Source of the DNA: Epiperipatus broadwayi
Lineage: Eukaryota > Onychophora > Udeonychophora > Euonychophora > Peripatidae
Assembly (NCBI GenBank): GCA_028023455.1
Contig: JAQFVV010000064.1
Location: 2,083,825 to 2,147,824 of the forward strand
Length of the DNA stretch: 64,000 nt
Reading direction: 5' to 3'
Position numbers and translations under genes: made by a program. Below are positions 50,124-61,217 of this stretch, piece after piece. Within the stretch, counting starts at the first letter, position 1. Each line of letters starts with the position of its first letter. Under the pieces are notes generated by a model. It ran no database searches. It was not told the origin of the DNA and saw nothing but the letters and a program-made list of their open reading frames with translations.

Positions 50124-51381
50124 TGAAGCAGTCAATCTTAGCTTAAGATTGAGCTTCATGGTGTCATCTACTAACCTGTATTCAAACCCTATATCCCATC
50201 CCACTCCTTTTGTTGTATATATATATTTTATGTATATATTTGAGCTGTGCACCTAAAATTTATAAACTTTAACTTTTAAATGTTTCTTATTATTAATTAT
50301 TTTTTATTAATTCTTTCCTTTACATTAAAAATACATAGGTGCAGCTCAGATATGTATATATATTATAGGAGCAAAAATACTAACAAAATATTGATTTTTT
50401 TAAAATATTTTATTATACATCATTTTAAAACTTTTTATTTTTAAATTGTTTTTTTTTTTCTATTAAACTATATTTTTATAAAATCCAAGATGGAAGATGC
50501 AACCGTTAATTGTCTAAAAATAATTAAAGGGTGGAAATATAATATTGTTTTAATCTTGGGAAGGAATTTTTAATTAAGGTTTTACTGAAAATAAAATGGA
50601 GAATGGGATTAATAGATTTTACTTTTATAAACATTTTTGTCATTTGAATATATTTGGGAAAGTTATCTAACGTTGCATCTTCAAACAATAAACAAAGAAA
50701 ACTTAAGATTTTAGATTAAAGATTAGAATTGAGCTAGAAATAAATTAAAAGCATTCTTTAAATACCTGAGTGGGAGTATAAAATGGGATAATTTTAAACA
50801 CCAATGGTTAGCTATTATTGAAAGAAACTGTGCAGTGAACATAATCCATGCTGGTTTGAAAGTTAAAAAAATAATGATCGGGTAGTAATCCCATCCCATG
50901 AAGGTCATCTGCTACTACCATACCATCATGCTCCCATAGAATGAAGTAAAAGCCTGACAGAGAACTTTAGAATGCTGAACAGAAGCTTGCTGTCACTTAA
51001 GAACTAGCATGGATCCCTGAACCACTATGCATGAGCTGACTTTGGTGCAAGGTAAATTATTTTAAACTGCCACCATTGAAACTAAATCTAGCTTGCCTAA
51101 CTAATCTCAAACTCTATTAAGATTTCTTCTAATATATTATTTATTAACTTAGCTTTGGTGTGGTCATTTATTTATATATATTTATTACTTGATTTTATAT
51201 GTTTATTTTAGTTATTATTAATATGACAATTTTAAACAATCTGATGAGTTGAATTTTTAAAATCTTTTCTTTCTTTTTTTAAGCAAACCTCCATGGATTA
51301 AGCTTATTAATGTCCCTTTTAAAACATAATGCATTATTAATTAATATGCTCGCCAGATTGTTTTTATGAGTCAACATTTTG
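50124..51381. mobile_element. 3.2-kb unclassified repeat, copy 3 (partial, diverged)
   Basis: It starts TGAAGCAGTCAATC with the same hairpin as copies 1 and 2, and aligns with their first 1.3 kb up to TCAACATTTTG. It then passes directly into a Penelope-type GIY-YIG fragment. It is more diverged than copies 1 and 2 are from each other, so the family has been active or duplicating over a long time. Confidence 0.7.
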
Positions 51382-51390
51382 TTTATGTTT

Positions 51391-51705
51391 TATCAAATCT
51401 CATGTGAAAATTGTAAAGCTTCTTACATAGGTATGAGTAATCATCGCATCAGTGTTAGGAGAGATGAGCATGCTAATGCAGTTAAATAACACTCATCATC
51501 ATCAGCACTCTCACTCCATACTATAGATTCAGGTTATAAAATTGATTTTTCTAGTACCAGGATCATATCCAGATGTGATAATCTCTACCAGTGCAAAATT
51601 AGAGAAGCCATTGAGATACTTAAAAGGCCAGATTGTATCAATAAGTGAGATGATACATGCAAATTTCCTCCTATTTGGAAAGATTTTTTTAAAAAACATT
51701 CTTAA
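51391..51705 (+). pseudogene. Penelope-like GIY-YIG endonuclease fragment
   Basis: Translation from 51391 to TAA 51703-51705 gives the GIY-YIG core: YQISCENC, then SYIGMSNHRISVRRDEH, then SSSSALSLHTIDSGYKIDF, then KIREAIEILKRPDC and the C-terminal FPPIWKDFF. The Y-I-G box and the Arg/His positions after it are present. Two in-frame stops (TAA about 51487, TGA about 51639) disable it. The reverse transcriptase is absent: repeat copy 3 abuts it at 51381. A degenerate hammerhead-like sequence follows at 51796-51838, in the 3' region where Penelope-like elements can carry ribozymes. Confidence 0.85.
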
Positions 51706-51795
51706 TTTAACATTTTTCCTATTGGTGGAACTTTAACGTTTTTTTCAAATCTGTTATTGTAGCACCTCTACAACCATCTTTCTACCATTTATCAC

Positions 51796-51838
51796 CCAGT
51801 GGATGACTTGTGTGATCAAGTCAAAATGTTGGTATATC
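51796..51838 (+). ncRNA. Degenerate hammerhead-like sequence
   Basis: TGGATGA (two changes from CTGATGA) is followed by a perfect stem II CTTG/CAAG with a TGTGAT loop, then CAAA in place of GAAA. Its position, about 90 bp beyond the GIY-YIG stop, matches ribozyme placement in Penelope-like terminal repeats. It should be inactive as it stands. Confidence 0.4.
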
Positions 51839-51849
51839 AATATTTAATT

Positions 51850-52709
51850 GTTTTTAACATGGATGAACCTGCAAAATATGTCATTTATATATGCAACCCG
51901 TGAAAATCTTCATATCAACATATATATGTGTGTAATTTTATTTACATATAATTAGCTTATAATGTTAACACAAAACATTTCAGCTAATATTACCAAGGCA
52001 AGATTAAGAATAAAAGGTGACAATTTCTATTTTGTCTAAAAAATCAAATTAGACCATAAATATAGCCAAAGATATAATAGCACGAATTTGTAAATCTGAA
52101 ATTTTTTATAGAAAATACAATAAATTGACCACAATTAAAAGTTTTTATATAGATTAAAAAAAAATTTTTTTTAAAAAAATAAAAATTCTATAATACAATA
52201 TATATATATATAAGTGTTTCTTAGCAAACTGGTCAGTTATATATAATTACTTAATAGACTTACATAGATGCTTAGAAAGTATTTCGGCAACTTTTCTCAA
52301 AGAAACATTGTAAATATATGAACTCGTCAATGGTAGATAGCATTATAAGTATAAGGGTTGTATTCAGTAAGTATATCTAATGATTTGTTGTTGCTGGAAA
52401 TTTTGTTTAGTTGCATAAATAATACTGTAGAATTGATTATTTGATTGATTGTAAAAAGGATTATTAATCTACTCAAACATATTTAATCTTGTCTAATTTA
52501 TATAAAGTTTATTTAAACTTTTCAACAATTATTATATGACATTGGCTACATTTCAAATCTTAGATAAGAATAGGATAGAATGGCTTCATGTTCAATCTAT
52601 TTGTAATGTTGCTTTGATAACATTTGCTGAAATATTTTCTAATGATTAGCTATCTATAATATATATATATATATATATTGACTACACTATTGGTACCTTT
52701 GGTTCATTT

Positions 52710-52740
<31 letters not shown>

Positions 52741-52795
52741 TTGTGACTGTGCATTTATAAATACGTCACTGTAAAAGAAATGTCCAGTTTAGTGC
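51850..52795. other. AT-rich intronic stretch
   Basis: Intron between Ig exons B and C. It holds several short TA/TG microsatellites (52200, 52660, 52710-52740). No gene seen. Confidence 0.5.
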
Positions 52796-52799
52796 TTAC

Positions 52800-53165
52800 C
52801 ATAAACATTAAGCTTAAACTTCTTAAGAACAAACTGATTTGTTGTGTCCATAATTAGCCAAAATAATTCTTTATTGTCATGGATAAGCCTAACTTCTTTT
52901 ATACAAAAATAATCCATTTTGGAGCGCTCCTTATCAAAGTACTGTATAAAATCACTTTTGTTATTTGCAATGAAAGTAAAGTTTTTATAAAAATAAATAA
53001 AAGAATTTTGTTCTAATAAAGATATTATCTTCAGTGAATAAGGAATTTGAATCGTATAATTGACTCCCAGGCATAGAGGATTATTTAAAGATGGTAATGG
53101 AGGGTGTAAAACTTCATTTATTATAGTAGTTATATCCATAGGTATTGCAAGATCTGTGTTGATAT
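52800..53165 (-). CDS. Ig-like-domain exon B (variant subtype)
   Basis: 366-bp exon (122 codons); acceptor ATTTATTTTGTAG before 53165, donor GTAAGC after 52800, phase 1 at both ends. It begins INTDLAIPMDITT, has a B-strand Cys (NPLCLGV, about residue 31) and a second Cys in the E strand (MDYFCIKEV). The F strand is ELFWLIMDTT, with a Trp where the canonical Cys is missing, followed by FKLNVY. Exon D has the same layout (FCLTEL, LFEWII, FRIPVY). Without the B-F disulfide the fold must be stabilised differently, perhaps by the B-E Cys pair. The Ig assignment rests on exon size, phase, context and similarity to D. Confidence 0.75.
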
Positions 53166-53348
53166 CTACAAAATAAATAAAATATATATTTATATATTCT
53201 AACAAGAAATTATTATTTTATATTAATAAATTTTTTGATTTACACTTTTCAATAAATTATTTAAACTATATTTAATTAATATTTATTTCATAAAGTGCAA
53301 ACAGTTAGTTGAAATTAAATTGAAAGGCTACAAACCTCTCGAACTTAC

Positions 53349-53598
53349 TATAATACTTATCTGACAGCCAATCAGATGTTATGATGGCTTGTCTGAATAG
53401 CGATCAAACCGTAAACCCAAGACAGAGAATTTTGTCTTTCTATATATCTAAGCCAGTCTGAAGCATTTGGGTTTGAAAATGTGAAGCTTTAAATATTTTC
53501 ACATTTAACTCACTGAGTTAACTGTCTTGTGTTTACGTTTTGATCACTATTCAGACAAGCCATCATAACATCTAATTGGCTGTCAGATAAATATTATA
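53349..53598. mobile_element. MITE with about 78-bp terminal inverted repeats
   Basis: 53349-53427 and 53520-53598 are inverted copies with few mismatches (shared words TATCTGACAGCCAAT and GATGGCTTGTCTGAATAG). The 250-bp element lies in the intron upstream of Ig exon B and may have a TA target. Its centre has a smaller GTGAAGCTTTAAATATTTTCAC fold. Confidence 0.8.
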
Positions 53599-53599
53599 A

Positions 53600-56500
53600 T
53601 AAATGGGAGAGCTTTATATTTAATTGTAGAATGTGCATATGTTGAAATGAATGTTTTCATAAGCATATGATGTTATCATATTTTTGGAAGCAACTGTTTT
53701 TAATAAAATAAAAATAAAAATAAAATTCTAAAGTTTCAACATGCATCACATGATCTCAACTAGATAAAAACCAATAATAATCACATTATAGCAGATATTT
53801 TATACATATATTCTAACTAAATAAAGGGGAAAGGAGGGGCTATAGGATTATTAATACCAAACCCTAAAGTTGGGCAGCAAATTCTAATTTAATAAAGTGA
53901 GGAGGAGAAGACTAATAATATCGTAATGAGACTAATAATACATTCTGCTAAGCTCAGTGGTCAGTTAGTTATCTTCCACTCTTTTACTATAGAGATACAC
54001 ATTAAAATAAAAGGAAATTTCAAAGCAATAATAAAATGCATAACTATAAAATAAATAAATAAACTAGGAAGATGAAAAAATTTACTCATTCCTATGTAAC
54101 ACTTTTAAAACATACATTTTCCTCCATTAAATAGATTCTCTGAGCAATAAATATTTTACACTTAAAGTAACATCTAATAGAGTCTTTATATCTTTTCTTT
54201 AATATCTTATATAGTAAGTATTTATTACCAAATAATTATTTATTGTCATGATCTGATCTACTCTACTCTTGTAGTACCATTCTAATGGTACAATAAACAA
54301 TAATGAATTTCTGATGCCACTACCATAATTATAATACAGACAAATGGATTAATAATTAAGGAAATAATAAATAATGATCTCAGGGTTCTTTTTATTAACT
54401 TTTGAAACTATACTATTGTATTGTGTTGCTAAATAAATGACTGGCATCCTAGTAGGCTATAGGAAACATATACTTCTCTTGTAAGCTAATGTGTCCTAAT
54501 ATATTACAATTACATAAAGAAGTGTTTAATCTGCTTAACACTTACATAAACAAAAATATATAAAATTTAGGAAAATCATAGACTTTTACCCAGTATATCA
54601 CTAGAAATAATAGAAAGAAAGGGTATCTTTTATATCTTTCTACTATGCCATTAACAATACAATTAAAATAATTAAGTTTAGTTATTGTATTTTTTATTAA
54701 TAAGATAAATAAAATAATATGCAGTCTGGAAAATGGATTAAGTAATCCCAAGCAAGATTAAATAAATATTCATTTCTTTTAATTACAATCCCAGCTTTGG
54801 AATTAAAACATTTATGGAATTTTTATTTTATTTTAAACATTGAGATTTTGGATCTACATGAAAAGTGATCATTTGATTACCAAGATTTCTGTTATAATTA
54901 AGAATTCAGGACACAAGAAATCACACATAGAAAAACAAAAACTAGATTTAAATAACAACAAATACATTTATTAACATACTAGATACAAATAAAGCAAAAT
55001 TTATTTACAATATCATTGCAAAAGTTATTTGCTAAACACAGGCACTGTTAAATTTTTAGTAGGATGTCATAATGGAAAATAACAGAATTGCATTACTAAC
55101 AACTATCTATTAGAGTTTTAAAACCTTTGGATGAGTTATTAAGAATACATTCAGTTAAGGTAAATAGTTTCAATATTTAGCTAATTTATTTTTAATCTGT
55201 TCTAACTAAAAATTATCCCATTTAACAAAAGTTAAATAAAAAAAATAAAAATAGCTTATCGCTTTCATTACTGAGTTAAACCAAATATTTATTTTTAAAT
55301 GTTTAATGATTAAAATTAAATATCTTTGTAATTAAAACCAAGAAATCAAAAACACACATGTACACGCGGATTTTCACATACGCATGCATACATGAAATTA
55401 GTTTTTTTTTAAATTAAATTTATTCTTATAATTAACTTATATTTTTTAAACAATTGAATATTATTTAAATAAATTAATAAGCTTTAATTAGAGATACCCT
55501 TTTTTAAAAAAACTTAACAAATAAAAGCCTTTATATATATTTAGTACATTTTAAATTGATGTCAGTTTGTTTTAAAATAATATTAAATTTTGAATTCAAA
55601 CCAAATCGTATATTAAGAAATTACAATGCTATTCTATAGAATCTAATTATGATGAGGTGTCTAATAAATAGTATATAAGCTTGCACATTTATTTCATTTT
55701 ACTAACTTAATATTCATAAATTTTAAATAAAAAATTTATTACCATCCCCAATTTTTGATCTTAGTGATCTTAAATTACTCTAATTGAATTAAATCTTTTG
55801 ACTAAGACACTCTCAATAATGTAGATCCCAACTAGATTTTATTTTTTTACCCTTACTATATTTTATTTTCCCTTTTGTGTTACCAAGCAGAATATTTGAT
55901 TATCCTAATTTTTAGATTGTATTTCCAATAACTGATTTTAAACAATCCTGTATTGACATATTATATATTTGATTATCTAATTGTAATATATTTTAATAAT
56001 GATTTTTGTTTGTTTTTAATACTAATTAAATCGGTAGCCATGACTTCATTAAGTCAGCAACCAATCAAGAGTAGCTGTGCAAGGCTGAGAAAAGTATTAC
56101 ACTGACAGCTAAAGATGCCGTCAAAAGGGTAACTTCGTCTAATTATGACTCTTATTCTTATAAGAGTACAAAGCGCTACTACAAATTTATAAAAGTGTGA
56201 GAGATCAAAGTATATCAAAAAATTTTCTAATTCTCAATTTCTAATTGAGATTCCCCTACGACAAGTCAAATGTTATAATTTAATGTTTTAACGGGACGTT
56301 ATTAAATATGTACACATATTAAAAATATTTAAATTTTAGTAAAATACAAATACCATTTTATGGATATTTAATAAATAATACAGGTTAAAATTTTAAAAAA
56401 TTGATAAGCCAGGCTTTGAAAGCATTGAATCTTTATCAAAGCTGGACATCAAAAGCCAACCTTATCAATTTTTTGAAGTTTATTTATTACTTATTTATAT

Positions 56501-57327
56501 ACTCTTTTGGAATATGGTATGCACATTTAAACATTAAAGTTACGAATCATTCAGGTTTGAATTAATATTAATTTTTTTCTATTTATGTATTAATTATAAA
56601 GTGTTTCCAAGATACTGCGACATTAAGATAAACCAACCGTTCAGTGAGAATTTTTGATAGGCGTTGCACACTCTTAAATATGAGCTTATAAACTTTATAG
56701 TTATAGTAGAATATCTTACAACAATTTGCAACAAAGAAAAACATAAAATTTATTTTTGCACTGCATCTAGGAAGCCAGAAATTTTCTGAAACTTATCTCA
56801 ATATTATTTATCAACTATTCATACACTTTTATGAAACTACATATCGATTGTGTTCCTCTCTTTAATACACATGTATTGCAGATACAGTCACAAAAGATAA
56901 ATAAACTAAAAGTTTCAAAATATGACATCTGTTTATGTCAAAATAAAAGACAGAACATATTATATTAAGTCTATTTTTAAAATGGGAATTAATTTACAAC
57001 GAATAGTATACAAACTATTAGTATAACATTAAACACCTATTATATAAAGAGACATTTTGAAATGGTTTTATAATCCCATAAGAAATAGTATGCATAGAAC
57101 ACTGCTAGAATTTTATATATAATAAATAGAAATTGCATTAGAAATAAGTATAGCAAATCAAATTTTCAGATTAATACAAATCTCTTTGATTTCAATTATT
57201 TCCTATCAAGGATCTAATTATTACCGTGATATATAATTTTAACATTTTGAATTTATAATGAATAGCTACTACCTGTTAAAACACTATTCACAAACATGGG
57301 CACATACAAGTAAAATGATTTTTTTAT
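53600..57327. other. AT-rich intronic stretch
   Basis: Intron between Ig exons A and B. The only structures seen are a small inverted repeat at 56396-56480 (AAAAAATTGATAAG and CTTATCAATTTTTT) and short AT repeats. The minus frame at 54751-54542 is hydrophobic and not assignable. Confidence 0.5.
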
Positions 57328-57333
57328 ACTTAC

Positions 57334-57675
57334 TATTTACTGTCAGGCACCTTGAGGCAGATTGATTGTAAATTGTTTGATTGTTTGACATCACAATAGC
57401 CTGACATTGAAGTATAAAATTTCCTTTGACACCATGTCTTAGTTTTGGTATTGTCACTTTAATTCTATGTCTGCTAGGGGAATGCATTCGCTTTTCTCTA
57501 TATTCTTCAAAACTATCAAAAATTTCAAAAATTTCTTCATCTCTTATTATGGACCAGGTAAAAATTGGATCATACTTATCATCACTCAGGAAACAATCTG
57601 CTACAAGCTGGTCACCTTGAATATATACTTCTTTAAAATCATATATGAATATCAAAGGTACATTTTGTGTGGCAT
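57334..57675 (-). CDS. Ig-domain exon A (canonical, most 5' in the window)
   Basis: 342-bp exon (114 codons); acceptor TATTTTTACAG before 57675, donor GTAAGT after 57334, phase 1 at both ends. It encodes a canonical Ig domain: Y-I-Q-G-D-Q before the B-strand Cys at residue 27 (VADCF), the C-strand Trp at 40 (IFTWSI), a charged EEYREKR loop, and the F-strand Cys at 90 (GNFILQCQA), ending CLTV. An N-x-T sequon (NNQTIYNQS) lies after the second Cys, as expected for an extracellular protein. Upstream exons, with the signal peptide, should lie beyond about 57.7 kb on this strand; none was found before 64 kb. Confidence 0.85.
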
Positions 57676-57856
57676 CTGTAAAAATAAAGAATATAATAAA
57701 ATATAATTAAATCAATCTTCACATGTGTTGTTTTAGTATAAATTGATGCACACTTACCTGTTAGCAAAAATATAAAACAACAAGTAAATCACTTGTCCAT
57801 CAAAAATCACATGATTACCATTTCATATACTTACACATGATGTTAATAAGAATAAT

Positions 57857-59378
57857 GTGATGCACTGAAACTTCTCCTTATACTGAATCAGAAATCTCTC
57901 ACCAACTACATCCAGAGAAACCTGTTAGCTACTTTACCTTCCCTTTCCATTCCCACCCTAAGTTTCTCTGTATCCTGCCCCATCCCATTTCCACAATATA
58001 ATCTTTGTCAACTCCATGCTCTTTATATCTAAATCTCCCTTATCTGTTCCCAAACCCAACATAAAAGCCAATAACCCACTTTCTGTATAATCACTTTGTT
58101 TATATTTAGTCTTCCATAACTTCATTATTTATGCCTTTTCTGCTTTCAAGCATTTACATTGAATCAATAGATGCCTAATATTTTCTATGCCTTCCTTACA
58201 CAACTTGCAGACTAAATCACCCATATTTTTCTATCTACGTGTATATTCCCTTGTTGCTAAAGATCCCATTCAAGCCTTAAGCAGTAAACTATTTTCCCTG
58301 CTATTATCATAAACTAACTCGCACCTAATGTTTTATTTACTTCTATATATATTTAAACTCTTTTTACTCTCCATACTAGTTCTTCATCTTTCCAAACCCC
58401 TATTCTTTATAAATGCATCTATTCTTTTATCCCATTTCTTACCACTATAACACTCAACAATCCTCCTAACACAGTCATACCAACTTTTGTACATGTATAC
58501 TGATATAAATTTTTATCTAAATCTTCTGGATATCACATAACCTTTCACATCCATCTTGTTGCCTGCCCTTTACTCATAACCCAATTAAATACTATTTGGG
58601 TTATTCTTTTATTATCCATAAACTGAAACCTACCAAGAATTTTCATTTTACTTTTTGCATCTCTCATATAAAAACTTGACCATCCTATTTCTCCTTATTT
58701 CCTTTGTACTTTTTCTAAGTAATCTAATACCCCTTCATAATGCAATATTACCATATGTTAACCCTGTTACTGCAACTTCCTTCCATGCAATTCTAGCTAC
58801 ATCATATTTATTATATGAAAACATTGTTAATTTCTTTATCAATCCCTTTCTTTTCTTTGCTTCATTTATCAATTTTTTTCTTCCATTCATCCAAGCATAT
58901 TTTCTGATTACTCAAGATGATTTCCAAATAACTATATCTATTCACCACACTTTACTTTATATCTCCCAATAAAAATTCTTTGTCTTCATTGTCCCTAGTA
59001 TTAACCATCATTATATTTGATTTTTTTTCACTAAATGTAATCCCCATCTCTCTACCCACCTTTCCAAATGTCCTCAGCATAACTTCTTTATCATATCTTT
59101 TCTCTGCACACAAAAAACATCATCTGCAAAAAAAAAAATTATGACAAGGTATATACTCCCTTGCCACCTATTAATGGTATCTTTATCCCTCTTCCTAGTC
59201 TTTCTATTGCTTTATCCATTTCACTCAAATACAACAAAAACAAAATAGGTGACATAGGGCATTCTTGCCTTAGTCCCCACCCATTTTTATCTTTAACTGA
59301 TTCTATGTCCCCTAATTGATATGTATAGTAATTATTTTCATATAATTTTTTAATAATAGTAAAGTACCAAACTCTCAT
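57857..59378 (-). mobile_element. LINE copy of the 4.86-6.3 kb family, decayed
   Basis: The reverse complement aligns with 4856-6297 through the reverse transcriptase and the 3' end (GCTAACAGGTTT; GGAGAAGTTTCAGTGCATCACA). It reaches further 5': the frame 59378-59139 contains KNGWGLRQECPMSPILFLLYLSEM cut into GLRQECPMSPILF and LYLSEM motifs, the fingers-to-palm part missing from the other copy. Numerous stops break the frame, and the 105-codon plus-strand frame at 58655-58972 is merely its shadow. The 5' edge at 59378 joins directly to a hammerhead-repeat terminal sequence. Confidence 0.85.
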
Positions 59379-59828
59379 ACAGTAGTATCATCAAATGCAA
59401 GCTTTTTATAATCAATGGATGAAGATAGCTTGCACTTGATGGCACTACTGTATGGAGAGTTTGGCATGTGTAAGCATATGAAATGGTGATCATATGATAT
59501 TTTGATGGTTTTATACTATCCTGCCCATAGAATAATAGCGACTGTGTGTTTTGAAAAAACAAAGACATCAAAATGTATAGATTCTGAACAGAGTTCAGAT
59601 CTATATGATTTTACAAATGAATAAGTTTGAGTGAGGGTTGAATTACATCCTAAGATCTAGGTTCAATGCTCTTAAATCCAAGTCTCCCCACTAATAAAAG
59701 CCACAAGGTAGAAACTAGTCTGGAGATGTTGGATGAGTAGGTACTAGATAAGGATTTTATGCACAAACCTTCCTACATCCATTAATTACAAAAGCTTGTA
59801 CTTGATGGCACTACTGTATGTAGAGTTT
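59379..59828. mobile_element. Hammerhead-repeat element, second locus
   Basis: Homologous to the unit at 39.1-40.06 kb (shared GGATGAGTAGG, ATTTTATGCACAA and CATCCATT words). A 36-bp terminal sequence beginning AGCTTG is present at 59427-59462 and again at 59793-59828, a period of 366 bp, so the copy is more than one unit long. The first 47 bp (59379-59425) are an inverted copy of that terminal region, giving the same fold-back start as at 39 kb. After 59828 the sequence continues for about 30 bp as a plus-strand LINE 3' tail (AGAAGCTACAGTACATCAC). Confidence 0.7.
59683..59726 (+). ncRNA. Degenerate hammerhead ribozyme
   Basis: TCTCCCCA, then CTAATAA in place of CTGATGA, a stem II region AAGCCACAAGGTA, GAAA (59711-59714), palindromic ACTAGT, cleavage-site C, and TGGAGA. 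Compared with the intact copy it preserves the stem I pairing pattern but has core changes (G to A in both variable core positions), so it is probably inactive. The shared layout confirms family conservation of the motif. Confidence 0.6.
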
Positions 59829-59859
59829 AAGTAGAAGCTACAGTACATCACATCATATT

Positions 59860-61128
59860 ACGTTACTTTTAAATCACATGTTCTTCATGCTTTTCTACAT
59901 ATAATACAGCATTTGCCTATAGGGCTTGCATCTATTATATGCCTGATTTTTTAAACGATGTTCATATTGCATAAATATAATACATATACTACAGGAGATG
60001 TAATTTATCTTATTTTTAACTATCTGCAGTTAACTTAAAATAATTTAGAATCTAAATACATTGATAATATTTATCAATGTATTTAGGTTTTAAGCTATAA
60101 AATAATAGCCAGTGGACTCATTAAAAATGAGAAAAATTCTCTCTCCTGAAACATATGAATTATGTTTATTCAATTTAAACATCGTTTAACAAATCAGGTG
60201 CATAATAGACTCAAACCCAGAATAATTCATGGTAAGCAAGCGTTGTCTTATTTATAGTTAACCTTGAAAAAAGAGTAATTCACTGTTCTTTTAAATCTTT
60301 GCTTATGGGTGTGTGCCAATTTATATTAAAACAGAGCATGTGTGAAGGTGGATTTACTTCTGTATATTTTACAATAAATGTTATCCTGTATAAAATAACA
60401 TATTTACAAAACAATTAAAACATTTTATATATTAGAATTTTAATTATTTCATACAAGAATATTTAAAAACAACATGCACGAAATACATATATACAATTGA
60501 AATATAACAATATGTCATAAGATCTTACATACAAAATATAAAACCTTTTTTGTCTAATAATGTACATTGATATGACATAATGTTATGCATAGTCTCTAAT
60601 TAGTAAAAATTTGAGAATCTGTTTATGGAAATCTTGAGTGTCTGTGCTAAAAGCTGATTAAAAATTTTGCTGAATGTTTTTTTGTATCAGCTATAGATTA
60701 TTCAAAATTACTCTGTATAGTTCTTATGCATAGAGATTCTGTATTTTTCCTCTTTGACTATAGTGACATTTGCAGCCTAGATTAACTATGAATACTATGA
60801 GAACATAAATATAACTTGCCATAATCTAGCTATCTCTACAATTAAAAGTGATGCAAAATCTAATTTTATAATAAACATATTTCAAAAAAAAAAAACGTAT
60901 ACATTTCCAACTGCTAATTTATCTCATTTTGAAATTATTGCTAGCTTTGGCTATTATTAATTTACCCATAATTTTAAATAAACTTTTTTATTTAACAGGG
61001 CTACGTTTTAGAGAAAATAATAAGGCACTTTTGTAAATATAACTCAACTTTTATATTGACTCAATATTGTATTCATATTTTTGAATTATTTAAAACTATT
61101 GATAATTAATTAGTCTTCACTGTTTCAC

Positions 61129-61130
<2 letters not shown>
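59860..61130. other. AT-rich non-coding stretch
   Basis: No gene or clear repeat. A short inverted pair ATACATTGATAA/TTATCAATGTAT lies near 60056-60083. Confidence 0.5.

Positions 61131-61132
<2 letters not shown>

Positions 61133-61190
<58 letters not shown>
61133..61190. repeat. (TA)n microsatellite
   Basis: TA run ending just before the target duplication of the Penelope-like insertion. Confidence 0.9.
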
Positions 61191-61192
<2 letters not shown>

Positions 61193-61205
61193 GCTCTTCT
61201 TATAC

Positions 61206-61217
61206 AACTTACAATTT
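61206..61217. repeat. Target-site duplication, left
   Basis: AACTTACAATTT, identical to 62382-62393. Confidence 0.85.

Noticed and set aside
58655-58972. 105-codon plus-strand hydrophobic frame
   Set aside because: Antisense shadow of the LINE reverse transcriptase on the minus strand.
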